DNA of 64,000 nt. Origin: Pezizomycotina sp. ARF18 (taxonomy: Eukaryota; Ascomycota). The stretch is taken from contig AZLU01000085.1 in NCBI GenBank assembly GCA_002224055.1, forward strand, positions 94,222 through 158,221, read 5' to 3'. Below the pieces are notes generated by a model that saw nothing but the letters and a program-made list of their open reading frames with translations, was not told the origin of the DNA and did not search any database. Positions within the stretch are counted from its first letter, which is position 1; every line of letters begins with the position of its first letter. Shown piece after piece: positions 36,740-47,538 of the stretch. A program made the translations under genes and the position numbers.

Positions 36740-38223
36740 ATGAAGCTACTTTTGCCCTTTATTCTTAGAGCAGGCTCGGTGCCATTCGGAGCATTGGGAA
36801 CCCCAGCGCCGCTGTTTCACGCCCATTTCGTGCCAAAGCGGTCGATGACACTGTTTGCAAGGCCGGGTCGAAGCAGTTGGCCGGCCACGTAAATGTGTCC
36901 GATACAAGAAGTTTGTTTTTCTGTAAGTACAAGCCCAAAGGCTTCGTTTCTACATATCTATTTTAAGGTCTTGGGTTATATTAGCTCCGGTGCTAAAATT
37001 TCTGTCCTTCAGGGTTCACCGAGAGTCGGAAATCGCCGTCCGAGGACCCGCTCCTGATATGGCTGCAAGGTGGACCGGGCTCTACATCAATGTTACGAAT
37101 TTTACAGCAAACGGCCCTTGTACTGTTAAGAATGACGCGAGTGGTACGGTAAGAAATCCGTATAGCCGGACCGAGTTTGCCAACATGCGTTACCTAGAGT
37201 GTGTCAATTAAGCCTCTTTTCCATTTCACCTAAAGCATTACTAACCAGCGGCTACGAAGATAGCTCCCACGCGGACGTAGGATTTCCGTCAACTCCGATG
37301 CGACCGCCGTCGGCAACTTAGAAACCACATCCAATGATCTTTCCGCCTTCCTCAATCATTCGTAACTACCATCCGTCCAGAATTTCAGCATCAGCCAATA
37401 GCATTGTCCTGCGAGTTGTACGCTGGACACTATATCCCTCGTTTCCTTTCATCCTACGACAAGCTTTCCAGAGCTGGAGAATATCCGTCTCTGAATTTGC
37501 TGGCGCGGCGGTCGAAACGCGCTGGTAGACTTGGCGGCCGATGGTATCGCGCTTTACACATTGAGATGCACAGACAACCACGATGAAACAGGTTTCAAAG
37601 CAGAACCTTTAACGAAACGACTTGCGCATCTTGAAACCACGTCGAAGACTGTAAGAAATTGCAAGCTGCATCTCTCGGCGATGGGCCTGCAAATAGCGGG
37701 GGAATTGGACCAAATGCATCGATGTTATGCCGATGCTAGCGTCTCAAATAATCCACCGAGAGTTTGCCAGTCCGGTTGCCAGGATCTGAAACTGGCGTAT
37801 AGGGGATACTGTACGACAGCAGGTACCCTAGCTGTAACCCTACCAGTTCAAAGGAAGGCGAGTGTCCAAAAGGCGCGATTCTGGAGGTCGCGATGACCAA
37901 GTACCTTTCCTCCAAAGAAACTATTCAAAAGCTCGGTTTGGGTTCGAATGTTCACAAATTCGTCGCGCAAGCGGGCCCGTACATAGTGTCTTTCTGAGCA
38001 ACTCCGCGCGCAATTTCATACGTCCGGCAATTCCAGAACTAGAGTTCGTCCTCCGGAACATGAAACAAACAGGTATACTATTCTACAACGGAATAGCGAT
38101 ACCCGCATGAATACTCCACGATTAATAAGGCGAGCCATGAGCCCTGCTGATCAGCCAGAAGCTTTGTTGGACTTATTGAGCAAGTGGGTCAGAGGTGCGC
38201 CGTTGTGCACAGTTGCGAGGTGA
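36740..38223 (+). CDS. S10 serine carboxypeptidase homologue, probably inactive
   Basis: Secreted peptidase S10 relative. The start MKLLLPFILRAGSVPFGALG is a signal peptide. Intron 36923-37012 joins LFF to WFTESRKSPSEDPLLIW-LQGGPGS, the S10 substrate-binding signature. A second intron of about 57 bp ends at CAG near 37248. Then come NFTANGPC, GNLETTSNDLSAFLNH, PEFQHQPIAL, AGHYIPRFLSSYDKL, AADGIALYTLRC, TKYLSSKETIQKLG and PELEFVLRNMKQTGILFYNG. The catalytic serine motif GESY-[A/G]-G is replaced by CELYAG (Ser to Leu). The histidine before MSPADQPEALLDLLSKW is Ala, and the roughly 50-60 residues normally between the catalytic Asp and His are almost all missing. Frame breaks are frequent. Stop at 38221-38223. 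Either a pseudogene or a non-catalytic homologue. Confidence 0.75.
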
Positions 38224-38483
38224 AACTATAAGTCAATATCGCTTGCTCAATTTGAATTCTCATAATTCAATATTCCCTATGCTTGTACTACGCGTACTAT
38301 ATTGCCAATAGATTTACCTACTACTATACGTAAAATAACTGATAACCTATTGGTTGATAAACAAAGTTACAAAGGGTAAGATAACACTAGATATAAGAAT
38401 CAAGATATAGATGAGAGTGAAATACATTCTCTTCCTGCTCCCCAATCCCTATACTTTCCAAATAGTTCCTGTATAATATTGCC

Positions 38484-39090
38484 TCAGGCTGTAGGAGTAG
38501 GCGCCGCTACAGCATCCGATGGTCCGTCTGAGTCTGAATCGCTTGCCTCGTTCAAAGGGGGAATCGGTGCCATCCAGGCGTCTTAGTCGGCGGCATCCTG
38601 TGAAAGTCGTGCGGTAGATATTGCACGTCGGAGTCGGGCACCCAGGGCAGCGGGTAGCAATCACGGTTTAGTCTGAATGTGTGTCTTGCAGCAGCATGGG
38701 AATGGCTTCAGTATGAGAATCAAGGGACATATCGGCGGCTTTGGCGGACGGCAGAAGTCCACTGTATGGGCACCTCCGTGGATAGATTGTTGTGGTTACT
38801 GTGGGCAGCTAGGGGTATAACATCGTTTCCAGTTGGGACCAGTGTTTCCCCAGCCACCGCTCCAGCGGGCGCGCGGGTTATAGCCGGAGGGAGATGAACG
38901 ACGGTGTTAGGGTCCTCAGCCGGGTCGTCGGCGACAGCTACCGGAGCAGGTTCTGGTTCTGGGATCGCGGACGCGAAGATAAGCCTAAGCTATTGTGTTA
39001 GTAGTTTGAATTTGTTGCGATTGAATATCAAACGGAATACATCTAATGTGGGCCCTTACGAAGGTAAGCTAATATAATCAAGAACTTCAT
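38484..39090 (-). CDS. Small secreted protein, unrecognised
   Basis: The ATG at 39090 opens MKFLIILAYL; an intron at 38990-39059 (GTAAGG donor, CTACTAAC branch, TAG) leads to LRLIFASAIPEPEPAPVAVA, together a likely signal peptide. The mature protein (about 165 residues) has an Ala/Pro-rich part (VVHLPPAITRAPAGAVAGET), then IPLAAHSNHNNLSTEVPIQW, then, after a frame break near 38710, FRLNRDCYPLPWVPDSDVQY and HDFHRMPPTKTPGWHRFP. After another break near 38555 it ends in an acidic Ser/Asp stretch (NEASDSDSDGPSDAV). Few cysteines. No family is recognised. It is convergent with the S10 homologue, 260 bp away. Candidate effector or wall protein. Confidence 0.5.
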
Positions 39091-40140
39091 ATTGACGATT
39101 AGGCCACGGAGGCAAGCAAACCGGTATTTTAGAGGCTGTTTTCCTTAGAAGAGATTAAGTATTTGAACAATCGTGTGGGAGAACTAAAAGGCTTTGTGAT
39201 TCCGGGAACTCTCTTGTCCCTTCCTAGTGGTAATATGGGGCCGTATTTATAAGATGAAATCACACTGAATCATCGTGAAGATGTCTATGTCGGACTCATT
39301 CACGTACAATAGTCATCCTCTTCAGATCCTCTGGACACCTCGGCCACCTGAAAGACCTGCGACGCCTCAAGAGGTATTTCGCGCTTGCCGAAGCTAGTTT
39401 CCAATAGAAAAACACCGTGTAGCTGGCGACCCCCGCTGGATATCCTGTGGAAACGAATAGGAGATGGCTCGGGCGCCCATTGTCGCCATGTTCATGACCG
39501 AATATTGGGAAGGAATTGACTATAATGGATGTCTATATATTATCTGCTTTCTTCGAGGAGGCTTAGATCGGTCACACGAAAGGATCCGAAGCTATTAAGT
39601 GTTTATAACTTCGAATAAAGACAAAACATATAGCGTTCGCTAAAAAGAAAATTCCTCAAGCAAAGTAAGTATCGACCTCCGCCAAGTACCAATTCCTGCG
39701 TGAGCGATGTTTCGAGAGGTTGAGGCTCAACCACAGCCCCTTTGCTTAATTTAGCAATGCCGTTAGCTCGTCTACTATCCAATGAATGTAGCCACCGAGA
39801 TGAAGGATTGTTGACCTGACAAATATTGTTCACAAAGCATTAGATGGACTCGGAGAGAGATAGAGAAGGAAATCAGGAAGCTATTTGCTCCGTTTTCTGC
39901 CTTGAAATATGCAATCGAAGTTGAAATTGATGTGAGCTGATGATACGTCGACATTTACAGTATGAATAGCAACAATCACCGAGTATCAATTGATATATGA
40001 CAAGAATTGACCAGTACAGGCCATATGCATTCTTGCAGTTCAGCTCAGTACCCATCCTGAAGAAAGCTGACGACGTGGTTAGAAAGGGGGCTATCCGATA
40101 ATCCAAGAGCATTCGAGTTTGTACCTCCCCCCCCCCCCCT

Positions 40141-40174
<34 letters not shown>

Positions 40175-40231
40175 ATCAAGCCCGAAATCGAAATTTTGAT
40201 AGCACCGAGTCACAGACTTACGAGATGACAG
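39091..40231. other. Intergenic with long homopolymers
   Basis: About 1.1 kb without a supported gene. It contains C13 at 40127-40139 and a T12-A21 junction at 40143-40175. Confidence 0.5.
40127..40175. repeat. C13 tract plus T12-A21 homopolymer junction
   Basis: Thirteen C, then TTC, twelve T and twenty-one A in immediate succession. Long enough to be a likely sequencing or assembly weak point. Confidence 0.85.
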
Positions 40232-41920
40232 TCAGCGATGGATAACGGGGAAAGGGTTGCGATTCACACGAATATGGTTAGCCCAAAAGTCGTCCACCCA
40301 CCCAGACGCCCGTTGTAGCATATAATGGGGGATCTCCGGCTTGAGCCTGTCGCCATCTTGGCTTCGCCCTCAAAATCGACCCAAGTCTGACCTGCCAGGA
40401 ACTCGATTCTCTTCAAACCTTCAAACAAGCGTCTGGAGATAACATCCTGCCAGGTAACCAATCCTTCTCGTATCGGGACCTTTCCATTGCGCAGACCTTG
40501 CTTTGAAGGTGCCGTTCCAAAACGTCGTCAACCGTGGCGAGAAGCGTTATATCATACGGGTTTGGCCAAGGGGCTAGGTTTCGTCGTGTGGGGTTAGGGT
40601 CGAAGTTTGGGCCCCTCGGAAGCTCTAGCCATTTAATAAATTGAACTCGTTGGTTCTCGGGTGGGGTTTGTTCTCATTAGCAAATGTTTGAGTCCAGTTG
40701 AGTTCGTGATCGAACCAGGCCATTTCCGTGTGTGACCAAGGGTTAGTCGATAGGTGTACCTCGCAGTTCGTAACCCCAGCGTGATGTTGAGGTCATTCAA
40801 TCCTTCCCTATACTGGAATGCAGCCTTGTCGTTATACATCTTCTTCGTTTGGACCCAGTGCCTCCAGCCGGTACAGAGCCCAAAGTAAAGCGAGTCGACG
40901 GAAGGTATCCCGATGATCGCCCAGGACATATTCTGGTTATTATATTGCGGACTTGACGAAACTTCATCCAGAGCCAGATCAAGCGTGTGGTGGACATATT
41001 TTTGAGGTAGATGTACTCGTCGACATATCGGAAGCCATTGGTGTTATCTAGAGCTTGATGAGCTTGGTGTTCGAGTCCGAGGATCCACAGCGACCGACTG
41101 ATGTGCTCCGGGTATTGAACGTCTCGAGTTTTTAAATAATTGTACAACGACCTCCAGGGGCAACCGATGCAAGGAAGTTCATCGGTGCCGTGTTTTTCTC
41201 CAGTACTCCCGTGCCGGTACTTCCTCTCCGAGCAGCAATAAGTTTGAATGAATTCTGCCTGCGCACACACCTGCCTCTGTATGGTGTTCTCGAGTGCTGA
41301 CGTTCAGTTTGAGGATTTCGATGTGGGACCTGGAGAAGATACTGTAAATCTTCTCTTTCTAAGGACATAAGGATTACTTCTTTCCTAGGTTCAGATCTTA
41401 CGGCCACGAAGTCCGGCGGGCCGGGTGCACGAATCATGCGACTAATCGGTATCGATCTCTACGCCGTCCAGGCCCTCTTGTTGCTACGGATAAAGTTGTA
41501 AAGGTCGGTAAATCCAAGGTAATCGAAGAAGAGTGGTTTGAATAGAGATTCAGGCACCATGTAAAGTTCACATGAAGGTCAGGCGCCTTGCCATGGTTTG
41601 GAGTAGAGGTTCAAAATCTTGGAAATATCCATCTTCTTCGCCAGTGTATCCCGAACGAGATCAATCTAGGAATCACGATCGGCAACGGTACCAACGCAAG
41701 AGATATCCCTAGGTGGGCTTGTTTGCTAAGAGTATGACGCCGATTATAGGAAATGTCCTCGTTCTGGTCGCGAACTATACTGATGAGCAGAACTCGATAC
41801 CCGGGAACATTTTGCACTCCTATGATAATAGTTTGTAAATAACGCTCCATGCTCAAGATATTTCGTTTCAGGATCGTAGATTGTACGGCTGGGTGCCTGA
41901 ATCCAAGAAGAAACGACCAT
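40232..41920 (-). CDS. Unrecognised protein, frame-broken
   Basis: A chain of coding-like minus-strand pieces begins with MVVSSWIQAPSRTIYDPETK at 41920. It runs through DLVRDTLAKKMDISKILNLY, VPESLFKPLFFDYLGFTDLY and HQAHQALDNTNGFRYVDEYI, then MSWAIIGIPSVDSLYFGLC and GWRHWVQTKKMYNDKAAFQY, then EMAWFDHELNWTQTFANENK and NPYDITLLATVDDVLE, and lastly EIPHYMLQRASGWVDDFW, with a stop at about 40232. The pieces lie in all three frames, so at least six single-base changes or introns separate them. The composition (Trp, Tyr, Asn-rich) suggests a globular, possibly secreted or organellar protein, but I recognise no domain or active site. Boundaries are approximate. Confidence 0.4.
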
Positions 41921-44496
41921 GATTTTGTTTCAAAGGGATTCTATTAATTCATAGCAGCTGAATGATAGCGAAAAACTAAAGCAACGTGAATGTTGGAGAA
42001 CATATCAGTAATTCGGGCTCGGCCTTGTTTTCAAAACTACCATTGGTTGATAAAAGTGTCTTACGAGCTTTTCACCTCACTGTATTTCGACAAGTTATTG
42101 CAATGCAGATTGGTTTCTGATCATTTCGAGATTGTCATTCTGCGACCATAACAAAAGCACAATCCTAGTGCGTCTTGTTCCCTACTGAATCTGCATGCTT
42201 CAGTTACATGCCACGGGAAATCCACAGCTTTAGAAAAACCAGCTGTCGATCAAGAAGCTGTAAGTTGTTCACCCGATATTATTGCATGAGCTGGATCGTT
42301 ATCCAGGCGAAAACAAATTCAAAGGGACGGAGGACTGTGCTGATATCAGAGGTCCCCGGACTTTCCATATCTTCCTGTCGGGATAATTTTCTATTGGGTC
42401 CCTGCTAAGAACGAAATTGAGATCTTCAACTTGTTCTACCAGTCACGACTATCTGCTATACTGAAATATTGCGGTCCCACGATCCGGAACATTCAATAAT
42501 GGTTTTCCGCCATTCACACCGATGCGCTAGAATACCTATGGCATTGGCTTAAAGTTACTTGTAATGGGCGATTCCGACTCAATATGTTTCCACTGAGATC
42601 ATTTAACAATATTCAAAAGGCGATATTCATGAGCATCCTTTTGGAAACAAATTTAGAAGTTTATTACTCGTATCATTGTACATGAAACCAGACGCCAGCG
42701 TCTGTGACTCAGTTCGCGGCACGAATACCGTTGTCGCGTTATATTATCGCTTATAACGGAAAATTTAACATTTGAGGGTAGACATCGCGTTTCAGTGAGT
42801 TGGAGCGCTGCAGACACAAAACATACTGGCCTTTTGTTTTCGCTTCTGATATCGTTATGAAATGAGCTCAGAATATTAATTTTTTCCCCAGAATCTGTTT
42901 CCTAACCTGGAGGATAGAGAACAGATATAATTTTAAATTGCTAAAAAAGGAAATTTCTACGCCGCGTCTCGCTCAATAATAGAAAAAATACCGTGATCTG
43001 GGGCATACCGGTGCGATGTACCATGTTTCTAGTCGAATTCATTGAGTAATCTATCAATTCGATGAAATAAAACAACGCTGCACTCTACATATCTTCTGAG
43101 ACGCTTTTAGATTAACTTCTTCTCAGGAATATCAGACGAATAGGGAATGGCAACTTAATGGCACCATTATCAATCTCAAGGAAGTTTGAGTAAGCTGGTG
43201 AACAAGAGAAACGGGGCGAATGAAGAGGCAAGGGCGTCTTATTTAAGTAAATCAGTCGCGGATTTAAACATTATTTCGTTGAACATTGTGAAGGTTTTCG
43301 GCAGATGAATGTATAAAGAACGAATTATAGGTCTGGTGGATTCTCGTTCCTTTTCTTCCAGTATTGTTAGTCTTGTTTGTTGAATTATAATTCGTGGAAA
43401 CTTTACGGATAATCGTAGCGAGCCAAGTCTATAATTGGGCGATTCGCGACAAATTTAGACGACATATCTTCTTACATCTCGATTCATTGACCGTTTCTGG
43501 GATCGCGATGAGAAAGACAGCTGCACGAACAACGGGGCATTGTAAAAGCCGTGTAGCACCCTGCGGATGTTTCATGAATCCAGAGAAAACACACCATGGG
43601 CCTACCATGTTGTCATCGTCCTTGTCGATCAATCTACAAGACGTAGGAATCCGGTAATATTGCGAATTTTATCTGATTCTCTTGCCTATTTCATGAGATA
43701 AATAATACAGCAACCTCCCCCTCGCTGCTCTCATCGATGCCATATCGGTTAATATGGGTTAAGTTTAGTGACCAAGATTTATTTAGCGTCGCCGGTGTCC
43801 GGCAAAGGCTTGAAAGTACCAAGCCAGCCACAGATGTCACCAGACACTTTCAATGCTGACTTGTTCCGGAGAACCGAAATTTATAAAGATAATCGTTTTT
43901 GGTCAGGACTGCCCAACTTCGCTCGTATCAGAATAACATGCTGCTATTAACTATGATATTATTAAGTAGTGGAGTCATTCTCGTATCGAACTTGAGAACA
44001 ATGGGCGGCCCACGAAATTTGATGGTCGGCAGACCTGAGAGAATACGGAGTTGGGGTTACTCGGTACGAGACAATGAAGATCTAACTAGCATCAGACAGA
44101 ATGCCATATCATTAACGTGAGTGCGCGCCTAAGGTCCTTATTTGGTGAGAGGTTGGAGACAGTGGGCCCTCCACACCATCCTTTACGACAATCCTAGGCA
44201 CAAGAAAGGCAATAGTTGGGGTACAATAAAATAAATTACCACTTGCTCGATCGATAGACAAGTTACTGTATACCGATATGCGGGTACCAGATCCTAGAGT
44301 TCTTCCCATGCGGTGAAGTCCTGAGAAAACTTTATTTAAAAGGCCCGCGAGCCCCGCTCATACCCTGCCTTCTGAGATCTTAACGGTTCAGCTTTGATAC
44401 AAGAAACCGGTTCGAATATCTCCATCTAATATCGATGCACATTTTCCTTGCCATTTAATCTTTCGATATTGACCAAGTCAGTCGTTTATCATCACA
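41921..44496. other. Intergenic, no supported gene
   Basis: About 2.6 kb. Short frames such as those near 42175-42408, 43394-43657 and 43768-44120 show no conserved motif. Nothing supported. Confidence 0.45.
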
Positions 44497-45881
44497 ATGC
44501 CTTTGACGAACAGGCCAGATGCAGACTCTCGCACCAAGGATATCATTACGGTAGTCGCTGTGGAAACTACCTTTACGTTACTTATAGTGGTAGGGCGCGT
44601 ACTGGTTAAGCTGAGAATGACGACGGCACCGCTATGGTGGGATGACTGGCTGATGATGCTTGCAATGGTTATGTCCATCCTCCACGGCGCACACTTGCTT
44701 GCTCGTAAGTATTGCGTACTGTACTATAGATAAAAAAGTCAACAGGATTGGCTAACAAAAATCCCCTTTGGAAATGTAGAAATGCCCTATGGCTTTGGAC
44801 ATCACATATATGATCTAGCTCCTGATGTGCAGGTCCGGAAGGCTATCAGAGTAAGTGAGCATTTTAGTCGTCGTTAGCCAAAGCTTATTCAGCTGTGGTT
44901 AATGCTTTTGTTTAGATATTCTACTTCGGCCAGATCGACTACTTCGCTATTGTCGGAGTCATTAAAATGTCGATCCTGTTTTTCTACCTCCGACTTTCTC
45001 GGTCTCTTCGGCCAGCAATATATGCATTGATGGTTTTCGTTTGCGGTGTACATATTTCTTGTACATTGGTAGCAATATTCCAGTGCACTCCCATACGCTT
45101 TGACTGGGATGAGAGTATGAAGGCGGTCACTGCGTCAACAGGACGGCGTTTTACTACTCTAATGCCGCATTAAACATAGGTTTGTAAAAGCTTTCTTCCC
45201 CAAGTTATCGTTATGATTACCAGAACACGAATTACTCTTCTCTCTTTCATCTTTAATCTAGTGAGCGACCTAATTATATATATACTGCCCATGAAGACAC
45301 TATGGGACGTCCAGATTCCTAAGAAGCAGAGAATCGGGTTGCTGCTGGTCTTTGCGTTTGGTGGTTCGTGGTCATCGTTGGTATCCTCCGGCTGGAAAGC
45401 CTTAAAACTGCCAGCGTCACTAAAGATCCGACATGGGAGTAAGTTATCAATCCATGCCGTTAACTCTCAATTGTACTCGTCGTTAACTAAACCGATCAGC
45501 AATGTCGCCGCGACGCTATACACAGAAACTGAGTTCAACGTTGGAATCATCTGCGGCTGCCTCCCATGCCTAAAGCCTCTATTCATGAGAGTTCTCGGTC
45601 ACAAGAATGGTAGCAAAGGCAGTACCAGCGGGGGCTTATCTTTGCATGGTGGCGTGGTTAACAGAGACTACGATCGCTTCGATGAAGGAGAACCAGACCG
45701 GAGCCGAAGCCAGAGCTCGGTGGGGCCAACTTTTGAGGCTTACGAGGCCAAGGTCATGGGCAGTGCCGTCTCCGCGGGGCCGAGTGACAGTGTTGAGATG
45801 ATCAATACTAAAGGATATGATGCTGAGTTAGGCATGGGCGGTATCAGGAAAACGACGGATATCAATGTTACGCGTGATTAA
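44497..45881 (+). CDS. PTH11/rhodopsin-domain membrane protein 3
   Basis: Third member of the family in the window. Start MPLTNRPDADSRTKDIITVV. Introns 44705-44779, 44851-44915, 45180-45261 and 45439-45499 all have usable donors and AG acceptors, and the joined frame reads in phase. Landmarks: TLLIVVGRVLVKLRMT, WWDDWLMMLAMV, MPYGFGHHIYDLAPD, IFYFGQIDYFAIVGVIKMSI, CTPIRFDWDESMK, CVNRTAFYYSNAALNI, VSDLIIYILPMKTLW, VVIVGILRLESLKTASVTKD, NVAATLYTETEFNVGIICGC. Frame breaks sit at 45120-45121 (AA where AAA restores MKGGHCVNRT) and 45365-45366. The cytosolic tail is Gly/Ser/acid-rich and stops at 45881. Best-preserved model of the three; function as receptor is inferred from the PTH11 family. Confidence 0.85.
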
Positions 45882-46151
45882 TAGCCTGCTACATGTACCA
45901 CAGGTTGTACCAAGCAACCTTTCCTTTTCTTCTTTTTGAGCGTTCCAACAATTACTTTTTAAGACCAGATGTATAAACTTCATCCACTGTACCATATTTG
46001 CGCTCCTAGTATAGCTTTATAATTCCCTGCCAACATGGACTAGCTTCATGGTTTCTGGAGAAACTTCGTATATCATTATGATCCGAACGAAGAGGTGATG
46101 ATTTAAGACAGTTATGAATTCATTTTTAAGATATTTTCGTAGCCTTTCATG

Positions 46152-46173
46152 GCGTTACCGGCGAGGGTAACGC
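46152..46173. repeat. Perfect 8-bp stem hairpin
   Basis: GCGTTACC and GGTAACGC separated by a 6-base loop. Confidence 0.85.
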
Positions 46174-46347
46174 TGGGCAAGTATCATCCGCTTATTTCTG
46201 AGGATCGAGCGATGTGCAACTTGCTAGCATATGAGGAAGCAGATCAATGCATCGATATGATGCTATTATATTAGGAAGATTACGATCCGCAGTAAGATGA
46301 CGAAGAATGATATAAGAATGATTTTAATAACGTTAAGAATTACGTAT

Positions 46348-46367
46348 ATACGGCGCCTACGCCGTAT
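46348..46367. repeat. Perfect 8-bp stem hairpin
   Basis: ATACGGCG and CGCCGTAT separated by CCTA. Confidence 0.85.
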
Positions 46368-46640
46368 TAAGGTAGAATGTATATATTTTATCTAAATTAT
46401 AGTATCGTCGGTTATTATTTATATAGCTATATAATCTCTTAGTAAGGATAGATTAGTTCTATACTAAATTTATAGATTATATACTAACCTATATATATTA
46501 GATATCATAGCTCTGCGCCAGCACAACTGGCGATCACGATACCGGCTACGGCTAATGCAGAGCCAACTCGAGCGATTATCGGTTTTGGGAATATAATAAG
46601 GCCCGTCCTCGGGTAATAGAATAACCGTCCTCCACTGCCA

Positions 46641-47538
46641 CTCGAAGAAGCTATCGAATATTATTTATACTTAATGCCTCGGAGGTTAACTACGGTAATG
46701 AGTTTGATTTTTAACCGCCAGCTGATATCCCCGGTAGAACTAGATCCCTTGAAATTGATATTCTCCAGTTAATAATGAGACTCAATATCCTGATGTCCCA
46801 TTTTGAGGCAAATGTTGTATCTGATATCGATAATATCAAGGACGATTCTGTAGACATGATAGCTTGCAGTGCAATTCTTTCAGGTTTTTCAAAGCAGTCT
46901 TTCTTTGCCGCGACGCTGGGCGGTTTGAACGTTGCGTCACTCTCGACCCAGCTCCGAAGGCAGGAGGAAAATAGACCCTGAGTAGGCAAATATCGAAATT
47001 ACCAAATTACTTTCTAGAATAATATTCGCTTACCAGATAATATAATATCTGCTTCATGATTCGGCACTTCGGCTCATGGAGCAGTTTCTTGCAGAACAAT
47101 ACCGAGTTATTCACTTATTTGTATATCACTTTTACATTGTTGTGAATGTTTAGCCTAAAAGTCTCTTTGGCTGCCGGCTTGCGGCGAAAACCCCTCTTCC
47201 CTGATCGTGGAGGCAAAGTCACTACTGGGCAAGGTACTTTACGTAAATCCCTACCGGATTTCTACTTCAGTATCGGCCCCGCAGTCGGCACTTGAACAGC
47301 CAGAAATGCGCAAGTTTGAACGCAAAAACAAGCTTTTTGACATTTCAAGTCCGCTATGAAATATTGATATGGGTGTTTGTAACACTTATAGACGGCCTTG
47401 TGGTATGGCGGAGGAGATTTCGCCGCCATGAGAATCTACCAAAAAAAAAAAAAAACTCTAGGAATGTAGGTTATAAAGCAGAAGTTAAAATTCTCGTTCG
47501 ATTCAGCATTGGCATTTAACTGTAGGATTACAGCAATC
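46641..47538. other. Intergenic, no supported gene
   Basis: About 900 bp. A frame at 46775-46981 (SFFAATLGGLNVASLSTQLR) has coding-like composition but no identifiable family; it may be a gene fragment next to the RIP-like block. Confidence 0.4.

Larger units (their letters stand above)
46141..46640. mobile_element. RIP-like AT-rich repeat relic with hairpins
   Basis: The 120 bases 46381-46500 contain no CpA and no TpG but many TpA steps, the footprint of repeat-induced point mutation, which converts CpA to TpA on either strand. Flanking sequence has three clear hairpins (46152-46173, 46348-46367, 46516-46532). No coding remnant of a transposase or polymerase can be read, so the class is unknown. 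Confidence 0.45.
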
